Source: Arthrobacter celericrescens (lineage in GTDB: Bacteria > Actinomycetota > Actinomycetes > Actinomycetales > Micrococcaceae). Taken from it: a stretch of 64,000 nucleotides of DNA. Location of the stretch: the NCBI RefSeq assembly GCF_003614925.1, contig NZ_QYLP01000049.1:10231-74230 (forward strand), given 5' to 3'. The stretch's first letter is position 1, and the number at the start of each line of letters is the position of its first letter. The position numbers and the translations under genes were made by a program. The notes under the pieces are model-generated. The model ran no database searches. It was given only the letters and a program-made list of their open reading frames with translations, and was not told where the DNA came from. This document shows, one piece after another, positions 32,439-40,654 of the stretch.

Positions 32439-34757
32439 ATGAACACCCCCAACATGCCTGATCCGTCGTACACGCCCAACCCCGACAACCCGCTTCCGGT
32501 GCCGCCGCCGCCGTCGCCCCTTCCGGGGCCGATTCCGCTTCCGGGGCCGGTCCCTTTGCCCGGCCCCATCCCCTTCCCCCAGCCGGGCCCGCTGCCGGTC
32601 CCGCCGGACCACGATTGGTGGCGGTGCTGGCGGAACACCGCCATCAGCGGACGCTACGAAGGAAACCAGGCCGGCGCCTCCCTGATCGGCCGGTCGCTCG
32701 ATCTCCGCCTGGACATCGACCGGCGGACCAATGTTGAATCCCACGTGCTGAACAAGGTCAGCGGGGACATCTACACGAAGCGTTTCGTCCGGGTCGGCGG
32801 CCGCTTCCGGCTGGTCACCACGTACCTGGAGTCCTGGATCGTGGATAATCCGGTGGTCACATGGTCCCGCTGCCGGGTGCGGATCAGCGGCACCGTCCGC
32901 TACTGGCAGGGCGTCCACCCGCCCACCACGGTGGACATTTCCGTGGGCTGGTTCTTCGGCGCCATCCAGCCGGCCAGCGTGGTCTTCACGGTCGGCGGCA
33001 CCGCGGAGGCCGCCTACTCCTGCACGTACAAGTCCGATTGCTTCCGGGACGTGAACCTGGAAGTGGACTTCTGCAGCTCCGTGGACGTGGACCCCAAGGC
33101 CCCGTCCTACAACACCCACAGCCACAACAACCGGCCCGCGGACCTCGCCGAACGCACCCTGGACATCGGCACCACCTACAAGGACGCGGGCATCGACCTG
33201 CGGGTCGACGCCGTGCACACGGTGATCGACGACAGCGCCCCGGCCTTCGTGTCCTGGAACGTCGGCGAACTCCACGACGCCATGGAGACCTCCTTCAGCC
33301 GCTTCACCTCCGGCTGGCCGGCCTGGAACCTCTGGGGAATGCAGGCCGGGTTGTTCGACAGCGCAGGCGTGGGCGGCATCATGTTCGACGCCGCGGCCGG
33401 CTTTGGCGGGGCTGGCCGGGGACCGGACCGGCAGGGCTTTGCCGTGTTCCGCAACCACTCCTGGTTCACCAACCTGGTGGCGGGAACCCCGGCCAACCAG
33501 GCCCAGGCATGGGCCCAGCGCCACTACCTCTACACCTGGGTGCACGAGGCCGGGCACGCCTTCAACTTCCTGCACTCGTGGGACAAGGCCCGCCCGGATT
33601 CGCTGTCCTGGATGAACTACGACTGGCGCTACGACCAGAGGAACGGGACCGACCAGTTCTGGGCGAACTTCCGCTTCCGCTTCGACGACGACGAGCTCCT
33701 GCACATGCGCCACGGCGACCGCGCCTCGGTGATCATGGGCGGGGATCCGTGGGCCTCGGGCGGACACCTGGAATCCCCGGCCGGTGCCATGACGGTCTCG
33801 GGCCCGGGCAGCGATGTGGAATTCACCGTGTCCGGCAAGAGCCACTTCGATTTCATGGAGCCGGTGGCCCTGGAGTTCCGGCTCCGGAACACCAGCGACG
33901 CGCCGCTGGTGCTGGACCGCCGCCTCGACCCGCGCTACGGGAACACCACCGTGTACGTCCAGAAGCCCAACGGCACCACCGTGCTGCACGAATCGGTGGT
34001 CTGCTATTACGGCATCCCGGAGCCCGTGACGCTTGGCCCGGCGGCCGGGGCCGGCGGCAAGGAAGGCGAGGACCGCTTCAGCGAACTGGTCCAGCTGGCC
34101 TACAGCACCGGCGGCTTCGTGTTCGATGAACCGGGCCAGTACCTGGTCCGCGTCGTCTACAGCAGCGAAGGCGTGTTGCAGGCCTCCAACACCTTCCCGC
34201 TGCGGATCGGCTTCCCGGTCACCAAGGAAGAGGACCGCTTCGCACCGGATTTCTTCAACCGCGAAGTCGGGCTCACCCTCGCCTTCGAGGGCTCCATGTC
34301 GCCCTACCTGAGCAAGGGGCTGGACGCCCTCACGGAGGCAGCCGAGCGCTTCACGGGCGAGCCGTTGGGCGTCAAGGCGGCCACCGCCGTCGCGCAGTCC
34401 GTGGGTGACGACTTCTACCGCCGCGAGGAGCGCACGATGGTCAAGAGCCACAGCGCGGACCCGGAACGGGCCTTGGCCCTCACCGAGCCCGGGCTGGAGC
34501 GGTACCAGGCGGCGGCGACGCCGTCGGGCAACCTCGCGTACCGGAACCTGGTCCAGTTCCGCACCGGGCTGCACCTGGCCGCCGACAACGCCCAGGCCGC
34601 CAACGCCGAAGTGGAGACCCTGGCGAAGGACCTCAGCGAACGGGGGGCCAACCCGAGCGTGGTCGCCGAGGTCCGGGACCTGATGCCGGTCGCGGCGGCA
34701 GAGGAGAAGCCTGAGGGCAAGCCTGCCCCCAAGTCCCGGCGGACGCCGCGGAAGTAG
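32439..34757 (+). CDS. Uncharacterised protein with metzincin-like zinc-protease motif
   Basis: A 772-residue protein with no family I can name. Residues 17-56 are a Pro-rich collagen-like repeat (PLPGPIPLPGPVPLPGPIPF). Residues 60-340 are beta-rich, with Cys and Trp conserved-looking positions. The motif HEAGHAFNFLH (369-379) fits HExxHxxxxxH, the zinc site of metzincins, with the usual Gly replaced by Asn. SLSWMNY (388-394) lies 13 residues later and would serve as the Met-turn. Residues 430-600 contain two probable beta-sandwich domains (VEFTVSGKSHFDFMEPVALE). The C-terminus is charged and helical, ending KSRRTPRK. No signal peptide is visible, which is odd for a metalloprotease. Confidence 0.8.
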   Translation: MNTPNMPDPSYTPNPDNPLPVPPPPSPLPGPIPLPGPVPLPGPIPFPQPGPLPVPPDHDWWRCWRNTAISGRYEGNQAGASLIGRSLDLRLDIDRRTNVESHVLNKVSGDIYTKRFVRVGGRFRLVTTYLESWIVDNPVVTWSRCRVRISGTVRYWQGVHPPTTVDISVGWFFGAIQPASVVFTVGGTAEAAYSCTYKSDCFRDVNLEVDFCSSVDVDPKAPSYNTHSHNNRPADLAERTLDIGTTYKDAGIDLRVDAVHTVIDDSAPAFVSWNVGELHDAMETSFSRFTSGWPAWNLWGMQAGLFDSAGVGGIMFDAAAGFGGAGRGPDRQGFAVFRNHSWFTNLVAGTPANQAQAWAQRHYLYTWVHEAGHAFNFLHSWDKARPDSLSWMNYDWRYDQRNGTDQFWANFRFRFDDDELLHMRHGDRASVIMGGDPWASGGHLESPAGAMTVSGPGSDVEFTVSGKSHFDFMEPVALEFRLRNTSDAPLVLDRRLDPRYGNTTVYVQKPNGTTVLHESVVCYYGIPEPVTLGPAAGAGGKEGEDRFSELVQLAYSTGGFVFDEPGQYLVRVVYSSEGVLQASNTFPLRIGFPVTKEEDRFAPDFFNREVGLTLAFEGSMSPYLSKGLDALTEAAERFTGEPLGVKAATAVAQSVGDDFYRREERTMVKSHSADPERALALTEPGLERYQAAATPSGNLAYRNLVQFRTGLHLAADNAQAANAEVETLAKDLSERGANPSVVAEVRDLMPVAAAEEKPEGKPAPKSRRTPRK

Positions 34758-34827
34758 CGGCCCGCATACCGCGGCAGTCCCTTCCCAACACTCGCAAGCT
34801 CGCGTCGGGACCCTCGGGACGACGCTT

Positions 34828-34876
34828 ACGACGGCGGCACCCGCCTTCTCTTTGGAAGGTGCGGTGCCGCCGTCGT
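34828..34876 (+). terminator. Long hairpin terminator after the metalloprotease-like gene
   Basis: ACGACGGCGGCACC (34828-34841) pairs perfectly with 34863-34876; inside it CCTTC/GAAGG (34844-34859) forms a second stem. The core CGACGGCGGCA/TGCCGCCGTCG recurs in hairpins at 38563-38601 and 40595-40641. Confidence 0.7.
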
Positions 34877-34955
34877 GCTGTCTTATGGCGCGGCTTGAAT
34901 GTCAGCCCCCGCTGATAGCTTGGCTTCATCAGTTCGACAGCCTTTTGGGGGCGAA

Positions 34956-37900
34956 ATGTTCTTTCTCGATGCGGAGACGGCCGGCCGGCCCAGGGACCTG
35001 GTGTATTCGGCCAGCGACCTCGTGACTGCTGCGACGTGCGAGTACCAGGTCCTGCGGAAGCTCGACGAGAAACTCGGCCGCAGCGCCCCGGCCGATTTCC
35101 CGAAGGACGCCATGCTGGACCGGGCCGCGACGCTCGGCGACGTCCACGAGCACAAGGTGCTGGATACGTTCCTCGCGGAGTTCGGCACCTGGGATCCGGG
35201 GACCGGACGGGGCGTGTACGACGTCGTTCCCGCCGGCGCGATGGACCGCGCCACCCTGCGCGCCAAGCATGAGGAATCGATCGGCGCCCTGCGGTCCGGG
35301 GCGGACATCGTGTTCCAGGCGGCGTTCTTCGATGGCACCTTCCACGGCCGCTCGGACTTCCTCGTGAAGCGCGGCGAGGCCAGCTATGCGGTGTTCGACA
35401 CCAAGCTGGCCCGCCACGCCAAGGTCACCGCCCTGCTGCAGTTGGCGGCCTATGGGGATCAGCTCCTCAAGGCCGATATCGCACCCGACCCGACGGTCAC
35501 GCTGGTGCTCGGCAACGGGATCCACAGCGACCACGTGCTGGCGGACATCCTTCCGGTCTTCAGGGAGCGCCGGGAGCGGTTCCTCGCCATGACGGCCGAC
35601 CACGTCGCCAGCACCGGCCCGGTCGACTGGGGCGATCCGCGCTATTCCGCCTGCGGCCGCTGCGACTACTGCGCCGAGCAGGTCCTGCTGCACCGCGACC
35701 TCCTGATGGTGGCCGGAATGCGCGTGAACCGGCGCAAGAAACTGATCGAATCCGGGATCACCACCATCGACCAACTGGCCGCCGCGCCGGCCAACGGCGA
35801 TGCCACGTTCCAGCGGCTCCGGGAACAGGCCCGCCTGCAGACCGGCACCGGCACCCCGGACGGCACCGTCCGCTACACAGACAAGAAGGGCGAGGCCAAG
35901 GCCGTGGCCTACACGGTCCTGCCCGACAACACCCTGGGCCGGATCCCGGCACCGGATCCGGGCGACATCTTCTTCGACTTCGAGGGCGATCCGCTGTGGC
36001 AGGACTCCGCCGGAGTGTGGGGGCTGGAGTACCTGTTCGGCGTGGTCGAAAATCCGGTGGAACCGGGGGCGACGCCCGTGTTCCGGCCGTTCTGGGCACA
36101 CACCCGGGCCGAGGAGGGCAAGGCTTTCCGGGACTTCCTGGACTACGTGGCCGAGCGCCGGGCCAAGTACCCCGGCATGCACATCTACCACTACGCGTCC
36201 TACGAAAAGACAGCGCTGCGGAACCTGTCCCTGAGCCATGTGATGGGCGAAGCCGAGGTGGACGACCTCCTGCGCGACGGCGTGCTCGTGGACCTGTACG
36301 ACACGGTGCGCCACAGCCTGCGGATCTCCGAAAACTCCTACAGCATCAAGAAGCTCGAACCCCTCTACATGGGCAAGAACCTGCGGTCCGGGGATGTCAC
36401 CGACGCCGGAGCCTCCGTGGTTGCGTACGCCAACTACTGCACGGCCCGCGACAACGAGCATGCGGACGAAGCCGCTGCGATACTGGCCAGCATCTCCGAC
36501 TACAACGAATACGACTGCCTCTCCACCCTGGAACTGCGCAACTGGCTGCTCGGACTGGCCGCGGAACGGTCCATCGCGGTTGGCGCCGCCGTCCCGGAGT
36601 CCCCTGCGGAGGCGGCGGTGGAGGCCGCGCGGGACGCGGGCGGGTACGAAGCCGCCCCGGAGGAAACGGCGCTGCTGGAATACCTGGCCACGCTGCAAGA
36701 GGAGGAACTCCAGTCCGACGATGCCCGGGCGATTGCCCTGGTGGCCGCGGCGGTCGGCTACCACCGGCGCGAGGACAAACAGTACTGGTGGGGACACTTC
36801 GACCGCTTCGACAAGCCGGTCTCGGAATGGGAAGACACCCGGGACGTCTTCGTGGCCGAAAGCGTCGACGTGCTCCAGGACTGGGAGAAACCCGGCCCCC
36901 GGAAAAACCCTGTCCGTATACTCCGCCTGAGCGGCAGGGCCGCCGAGGGCTCCGACTTCTCGGCCGGCCGGACGTTCTTCCGGATGTACGGTCCTCCCCT
37001 GCCGGACTGCCTGCAGGAAAAGGACGACGCCTCGGGACTGCAGTCCGCCTTGGGCCGCTCCGGCTGGGCAGGCACGGAAGTGGTCGAAAGCGGCGAAATC
37101 GACGGGCGGGACACCGTGGTCGTCGCCGAACGGCTGCCCCGCAATGCAGCGGCTTTCGCCGCGCTGCCGATGGCGCTGACGCCGGACCGGCCGATTCCCA
37201 CCGACGGGCAGAAGGCCGCCCTGGCGCAGCTCGCCAGCAAGCTCCGGGGCTCCCTTCCGGGATGGCCGCGCGACCCCGCGTTGGACCTACTGCGCCGCTG
37301 CCCGCCCCGGCTGCGTACGCGTGACGCGCTGCACCCGGTGGCGGACGGCCCGGACGGCTACATCGATGCGATCACCGACGCCGTGCTGGACCTCGACCAT
37401 TCGTGCCTGGCAGTGCAGGGTCCGCCAGGGACAGGAAAGACCCACGTGGGCTCCCATGTGGTGGCCCGTTTGGTGGCGCGAGGCTGGAAGGTGGGTGTGG
37501 TCGCCCAATCGCACGCCGTGGTGGAGAACATGCTGCGGGCTGCCGTGGAGAAGGCGGGTGTCGATCCGCGGCGGGTGGCCAAGGAAGTCAAGCACGACGA
37601 TCCACTGCCTTGGCAGCAGCGAGGCAAGTCCGACGTCGAGCGCGTCCTCTCCGGCGCCGGCGGGGCCTTGATCGGCGGGACGGCGTGGACCATGACCGGC
37701 AACGGCGTGCCGGCGGGGTCACTGGACCTGCTGGTCATCGATGAGGCCGGTCAGTTCTCGCTGGCGAACACCATGGCGGTCAGCCGGGCCGCGCAACGGC
37801 TCCTCCTCCTGGGCGACCCCCAGCAGCTCCCGCAGGTCACGCAGGGCAAGCACCCGGAACCAGTGGACGAATCGGCCCTCGGCTGGCTCTCGCAGGAGCA

Positions 37901-38558
37901 CCACACCCTGCCGCCGGAGCTGGGGTACTTCTTGGCCACGTCTTGGCGCATGCACCCGGCATTGTGTGCGGCCGTGTCAGAACTCTCCTACGACGGCCGG
38001 CTCCACGCCGCTTCCCCGGCCTCGGCCCGGCACCTCGAGGGATTCCCGCCCGGGATCGAGTGCGTCTATGTGCCGCACCGGGGGAATTCGACGTCGTCAC
38101 CCGAGGAAGCGGCGGAGGTGGTCCGGCAGGTCCAGGCCCACCTCGGCCAGCGCTGGAGTGACCCCGCGGAAGGCCCAGGGAGCCGGGCCCTCGGGAAGCT
38201 CGACGTCCTGGTGGTCGCCGCCTACAACGCCCATGTGCAGCTGGTCCGGAACGAACTGCGGGCGGCCGGGCTGGGCAAGGTGCGGGTGGGGACCGTGGAC
38301 AAGTTCCAGGGCCAGGAGGCACCGGTGGTCATCGTGTCGATGGCGGCATCGGCAGCAGGCGACGTTCCGCGCGGCATGGAGTTCCTGCTCTCCCGGAACC
38401 GGATCAACGTGGCGGTTTCGCGCGGGCAGTGGCGCGCCGTCGTCGTCCGCTCACCGGAGCTGAGCAACTACCTGCCCGTCCACCCGGAGGGCCTCGAGCA
38501 ATTGGGCGGGTTCATCGGGCTTTGCCAGAGAGCGGCTAGCGCGGGGAAGAGGGGTTAA
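34956..38558 (+). CDS. TM0106-family RecB-like nuclease fused to an SF1 helicase
   Basis: A 1200-residue protein. The N-terminal part is a RecB-type nuclease domain (YSASDLVTAATCEYQVLRKL and GRSDFLVKRGEASYAVFDTK, with D and K of the PD-(D/E)xK site) plus a Cys cluster SACGRCDYCAEQ typical of such nucleases. A DnaQ/RNase H-like block follows (DIFFDFEGDPLWQD and NEYDCLSTLELRNWL). The C-terminal third is a Upf1/Dna2-like helicase: Walker A VQGPPGTGKT, DEAGQFSLAN, GDPQQLPQV and VDKFQGQEAPVVIVSMAA. The combination is the actinobacterial TM0106 type, of unknown role in DNA repair or RNA processing. TAGCTT at 34915-34920 and GGGGGCGA before 34956 favour this start over the ATG at 34899. Confidence 0.88.
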   Translation: MFFLDAETAGRPRDLVYSASDLVTAATCEYQVLRKLDEKLGRSAPADFPKDAMLDRAATLGDVHEHKVLDTFLAEFGTWDPGTGRGVYDVVPAGAMDRATLRAKHEESIGALRSGADIVFQAAFFDGTFHGRSDFLVKRGEASYAVFDTKLARHAKVTALLQLAAYGDQLLKADIAPDPTVTLVLGNGIHSDHVLADILPVFRERRERFLAMTADHVASTGPVDWGDPRYSACGRCDYCAEQVLLHRDLLMVAGMRVNRRKKLIESGITTIDQLAAAPANGDATFQRLREQARLQTGTGTPDGTVRYTDKKGEAKAVAYTVLPDNTLGRIPAPDPGDIFFDFEGDPLWQDSAGVWGLEYLFGVVENPVEPGATPVFRPFWAHTRAEEGKAFRDFLDYVAERRAKYPGMHIYHYASYEKTALRNLSLSHVMGEAEVDDLLRDGVLVDLYDTVRHSLRISENSYSIKKLEPLYMGKNLRSGDVTDAGASVVAYANYCTARDNEHADEAAAILASISDYNEYDCLSTLELRNWLLGLAAERSIAVGAAVPESPAEAAVEAARDAGGYEAAPEETALLEYLATLQEEELQSDDARAIALVAAAVGYHRREDKQYWWGHFDRFDKPVSEWEDTRDVFVAESVDVLQDWEKPGPRKNPVRILRLSGRAAEGSDFSAGRTFFRMYGPPLPDCLQEKDDASGLQSALGRSGWAGTEVVESGEIDGRDTVVVAERLPRNAAAFAALPMALTPDRPIPTDGQKAALAQLASKLRGSLPGWPRDPALDLLRRCPPRLRTRDALHPVADGPDGYIDAITDAVLDLDHSCLAVQGPPGTGKTHVGSHVVARLVARGWKVGVVAQSHAVVENMLRAAVEKAGVDPRRVAKEVKHDDPLPWQQRGKSDVERVLSGAGGALIGGTAWTMTGNGVPAGSLDLLVIDEAGQFSLANTMAVSRAAQRLLLLGDPQQLPQVTQGKHPEPVDESALGWLSQEHHTLPPELGYFLATSWRMHPALCAAVSELSYDGRLHAASPASARHLEGFPPGIECVYVPHRGNSTSSPEEAAEVVRQVQAHLGQRWSDPAEGPGSRALGKLDVLVVAAYNAHVQLVRNELRAAGLGKVRVGTVDKFQGQEAPVVIVSMAASAAGDVPRGMEFLLSRNRINVAVSRGQWRAVVVRSPELSNYLPVHPEGLEQLGGFIGLCQRAASAGKRG

Positions 38559-38562
38559 ACGC

Positions 38563-38601
38563 CCGACGACGGCACGCCCGTTCCGGGGGTGCCGCCGTCG
38601 G
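38563..38601. terminator. Bidirectional terminator between convergent genes
   Basis: CCGACGACGGCAC (38563-38575) pairs with GTGCCGCCGTCGG (38589-38601) with one mismatch, between the nuclease-helicase and old-yellow-enzyme stops. Confidence 0.7.
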
Positions 38602-38624
38602 TGCCTGTCGGGCGTCGGTGGGGA

Positions 38625-39704
38625 CTAGTTCTGCGATTCCTCGTAGAACGGGTAGTCCGTGTAGCCCTTGGCCCCTTCGCCGTAGAACGTGGTGGGGTCC
38701 GCTTCGTTGAGCGGCAGGCCTTCACGCCAGCGGCGCACGAGGTCCGGGTTGGCGATGGCCGGGCGGCCCACCACCACGGCGTCGGCATGGCCGCCGGCCA
38801 CCAGCTCCACGGCCTCTTCGCGGCCGGTCACGGTGCCGAATCCGGTGTTCACCAGGAAGGTGCCCTTGAAGCGTTCGCGCAGGTCCTGCACCAGGGCGCC
38901 CTTGGGATCGTCGTGCAGGATGCTCAGGTAGGCCAGGTTGAGCGGGGCGATCGTGTCCACGAGTACCTCGTAGGTGGCGCGGACGTCGGCCGGGTCGGTC
39001 TCGGCGATCTCCTGGACCAGGTGCTCCGGAGAAATCCGGATGCCCACGCGGCTGGAGCCGAGGGCTTCGACCACGGCCTGCACGGTCTCGATCACGAAGC
39101 GGGCCCGGTTCTCGGGGGAACCGCCGTAGCTGTCGGTGCGGACGTTGGTGTTGGGCGCGAGGAACTCGTGGAGCAGGTAGCCGTTGGCAGAGTGCAGCTC
39201 GACGCCGTCGAACCCGGCTTCGATGGCGTTCCGGGAGGCCGTGACGAGTTCCTGGATCACCAAGGGAAGCTCGTCGGTGCGCAGTTCGCGCGGCACCGGG
39301 TAGGGCTGCTTGCCATTCGGGGTGCGGACCTCGCCGCTGATCCCGACCGCGCTCGGCGCCACGATCTCGTGGCCGCCTGTGATGTCCGGGTGGGAGACGC
39401 GTCCGCCGTGCATGATCTGGGCGAAGATCCGGCCGCCCTCGGCGTGGACGGCGTCGGTGACCTTCTTCCAGCCGGCAATCTGCTCGTCGGAGACGAGGCC
39501 GGGCTGGCCGGGGTAGGACTGGCCGGCAGGCACCGGGTAAGTGCCTTCGCTGACGATCAGGCCCAGCGAGGCCCGCTGGCGGTAGTGCTCCGCGAGCAGG
39601 GGGCCGGGAATGCCCTCCTGGCCTGCGCGGACGCGGGTGAGGGGTGCCATTACCAGGCGGTTGGGAATCTCCAGCTCGCCGACGGTCAGGGGTGAGAACA
39701 GCAT
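38625..39704 (-). CDS. Alkene reductase, old yellow enzyme family
   Basis: A 359-residue FMN-dependent TIM-barrel flavoenzyme of the NemA/XenB type. Features are the N-terminal PNRLVMAPLTRVRA, IFAQIMHGGRVSHPD, substrate-anion-binding GVELHSANGYLLHEFLAPNT and FMN phosphate-binding VNTGFGTVTGREEAVE and DAVVVGRPAIANPDLV. It reduces activated C=C bonds and nitro-compounds with NAD(P)H. AAAGG lies 9 bases before the ATG. It stands alone; physiological substrate unknown. Confidence 0.95.
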   Translation of the reverse strand: MLFSPLTVGELEIPNRLVMAPLTRVRAGQEGIPGPLLAEHYRQRASLGLIVSEGTYPVPAGQSYPGQPGLVSDEQIAGWKKVTDAVHAEGGRIFAQIMHGGRVSHPDITGGHEIVAPSAVGISGEVRTPNGKQPYPVPRELRTDELPLVIQELVTASRNAIEAGFDGVELHSANGYLLHEFLAPNTNVRTDSYGGSPENRARFVIETVQAVVEALGSSRVGIRISPEHLVQEIAETDPADVRATYEVLVDTIAPLNLAYLSILHDDPKGALVQDLRERFKGTFLVNTGFGTVTGREEAVELVAGGHADAVVVGRPAIANPDLVRRWREGLPLNEADPTTFYGEGAKGYTDYPFYEESQN

Positions 39705-39784
39705 GCGCAGAACCTTTCACACGGGAATCGTTTCCGGCTTTGGCAACTATGGCGCGCGTGCAACTATTCCGGGTGAGGTGGAGA

Positions 39785-40447
39785 TCACGCGGATTCTTGT
39801 CCTCCCACTTGGGAGTTCCGGGCCAGCGACTCAGCAATCCGGCTGAAGTAGTCCCGCGCAAAGTGGCCTTGGACGATCCGGAATTGGCGTGCTGCGTGAC
39901 TAGGAATCTCAGCTTGGCACGCGTACGTGAACGTCGAGGTGTTGCCTTGATCTGTGATGTCGAACGTCGATACGTGCGTCCGCTCCGGAAACACTGAACG
40001 GACGGTCGCCGAGCGGCCTTCATTCACCGATAGCACTTCAAGGATCGAAGCCTGCCCATTGGCCGCAATTGAACACTGCCATTCCCCAGCACCGTCCGGG
40101 GTACCTGGAACCTTGAATGCATGGACGGCGGCTCCAAGTGCAACGGAATTCTCAGCCGGGCGGATCAGCGCCCAGACCTCGTCGGCAGGGTGCTGCAGCG
40201 TCACGCTCTCCTCGACACGAACGACCTTCGTCCTGGCGTGATTCCGGGCGGCGCCGAAGGCCAGACCTTGCTTCCAACGCCTGAGGTAATAGGACAATGA
40301 GAGGATCAGGCACAAGATCAGGGCCACTAGTATCAAGCCGCCGCTTCCCCGCTCGCCCGCGGATATTTTCTGCAGGGCCAGGACGCCAACGGCGACGGCC
40401 CCGACTACTTGAAGCAAAGCTTGAAACATGCCCACGAATTTCCCCAT
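39785..40447 (-). CDS. SRPBCC-domain membrane protein
   Basis: A 220-residue protein. Two hydrophobic helices occupy about 9-28 (LLQVVGAVAVGVLALQKI) and 36-53 (GLILVALILCLILSLSYYL). They are followed by an SRPBCC/START-like domain (about 75-205: VRVEESVTLQHPADEVWALI, AVHAFKVPGTPDGAGEWQCS and THVSTFDITDQGNTSTFTYA), probably facing the cytoplasm and binding a lipid or hydrophobic ligand. The ATG at 40447 is supported by TACCGT placed 6 bases upstream, a leaderless arrangement. A longer reading frame starting at 40567 runs through the promoter and is rejected. Confidence 0.8.
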   Translation of the reverse strand: MGKFVGMFQALLQVVGAVAVGVLALQKISAGERGSGGLILVALILCLILSLSYYLRRWKQGLAFGAARNHARTKVVRVEESVTLQHPADEVWALIRPAENSVALGAAVHAFKVPGTPDGAGEWQCSIAANGQASILEVLSVNEGRSATVRSVFPERTHVSTFDITDQGNTSTFTYACQAEIPSHAARQFRIVQGHFARDYFSRIAESLARNSQVGGQESA

Positions 40448-40453
40448 GGACCA

Positions 40454-40496
40454 ACGGTAGGACAGATGCGCACGATGACGGGGGACCTCGTGCGCA
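40454..40496 (-). promoter_or_regulatory. Leaderless promoter with upstream inverted repeat (SRPBCC membrane gene)
   Basis: TACCGT on the minus strand (40454-40459) is 6 bases from the ATG. A 9-bp inverted repeat TGCGCACGA/TCGTGCGCA (40467-40475 and 40488-40496, 12-base spacer) covers the expected spacer and -35 region and could be an operator. Confidence 0.5.
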
Positions 40497-40594
40497 GACG
40501 TGACGCCTGCACAACGAAACCCGGGCTCAGTGCGCCAGGCTGCCAGCGCCGGCTGGCCGCCAGGCACGACCCACTAGGCCGCCGGCAAAACCGC

Positions 40595-40641
40595 CCGACG
40601 GCGGCGGCCGCCTTCCCGTGGGAGGTTCCTGCCGCCGTCGG
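40595..40641 (-). terminator. Terminator downstream of the permease gene
   Basis: CCGACGGCGGC (40595-40605) pairs with GCCGCCGTCGG (40631-40641). Read on the minus strand it follows the permease stop and is succeeded by GCGGTTTTGCC, a short T run. Confidence 0.7.
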
Positions 40642-40654
40642 AACTTGACCGCCG

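Noticed and set aside
34899..34955. Upstream ATG start of the TM0106-type gene
   Set aside because: The frame is open from 34899, but TAGCTT at 34915-34920 and GGGGGCGA before 34956 place the promoter inside that extension.
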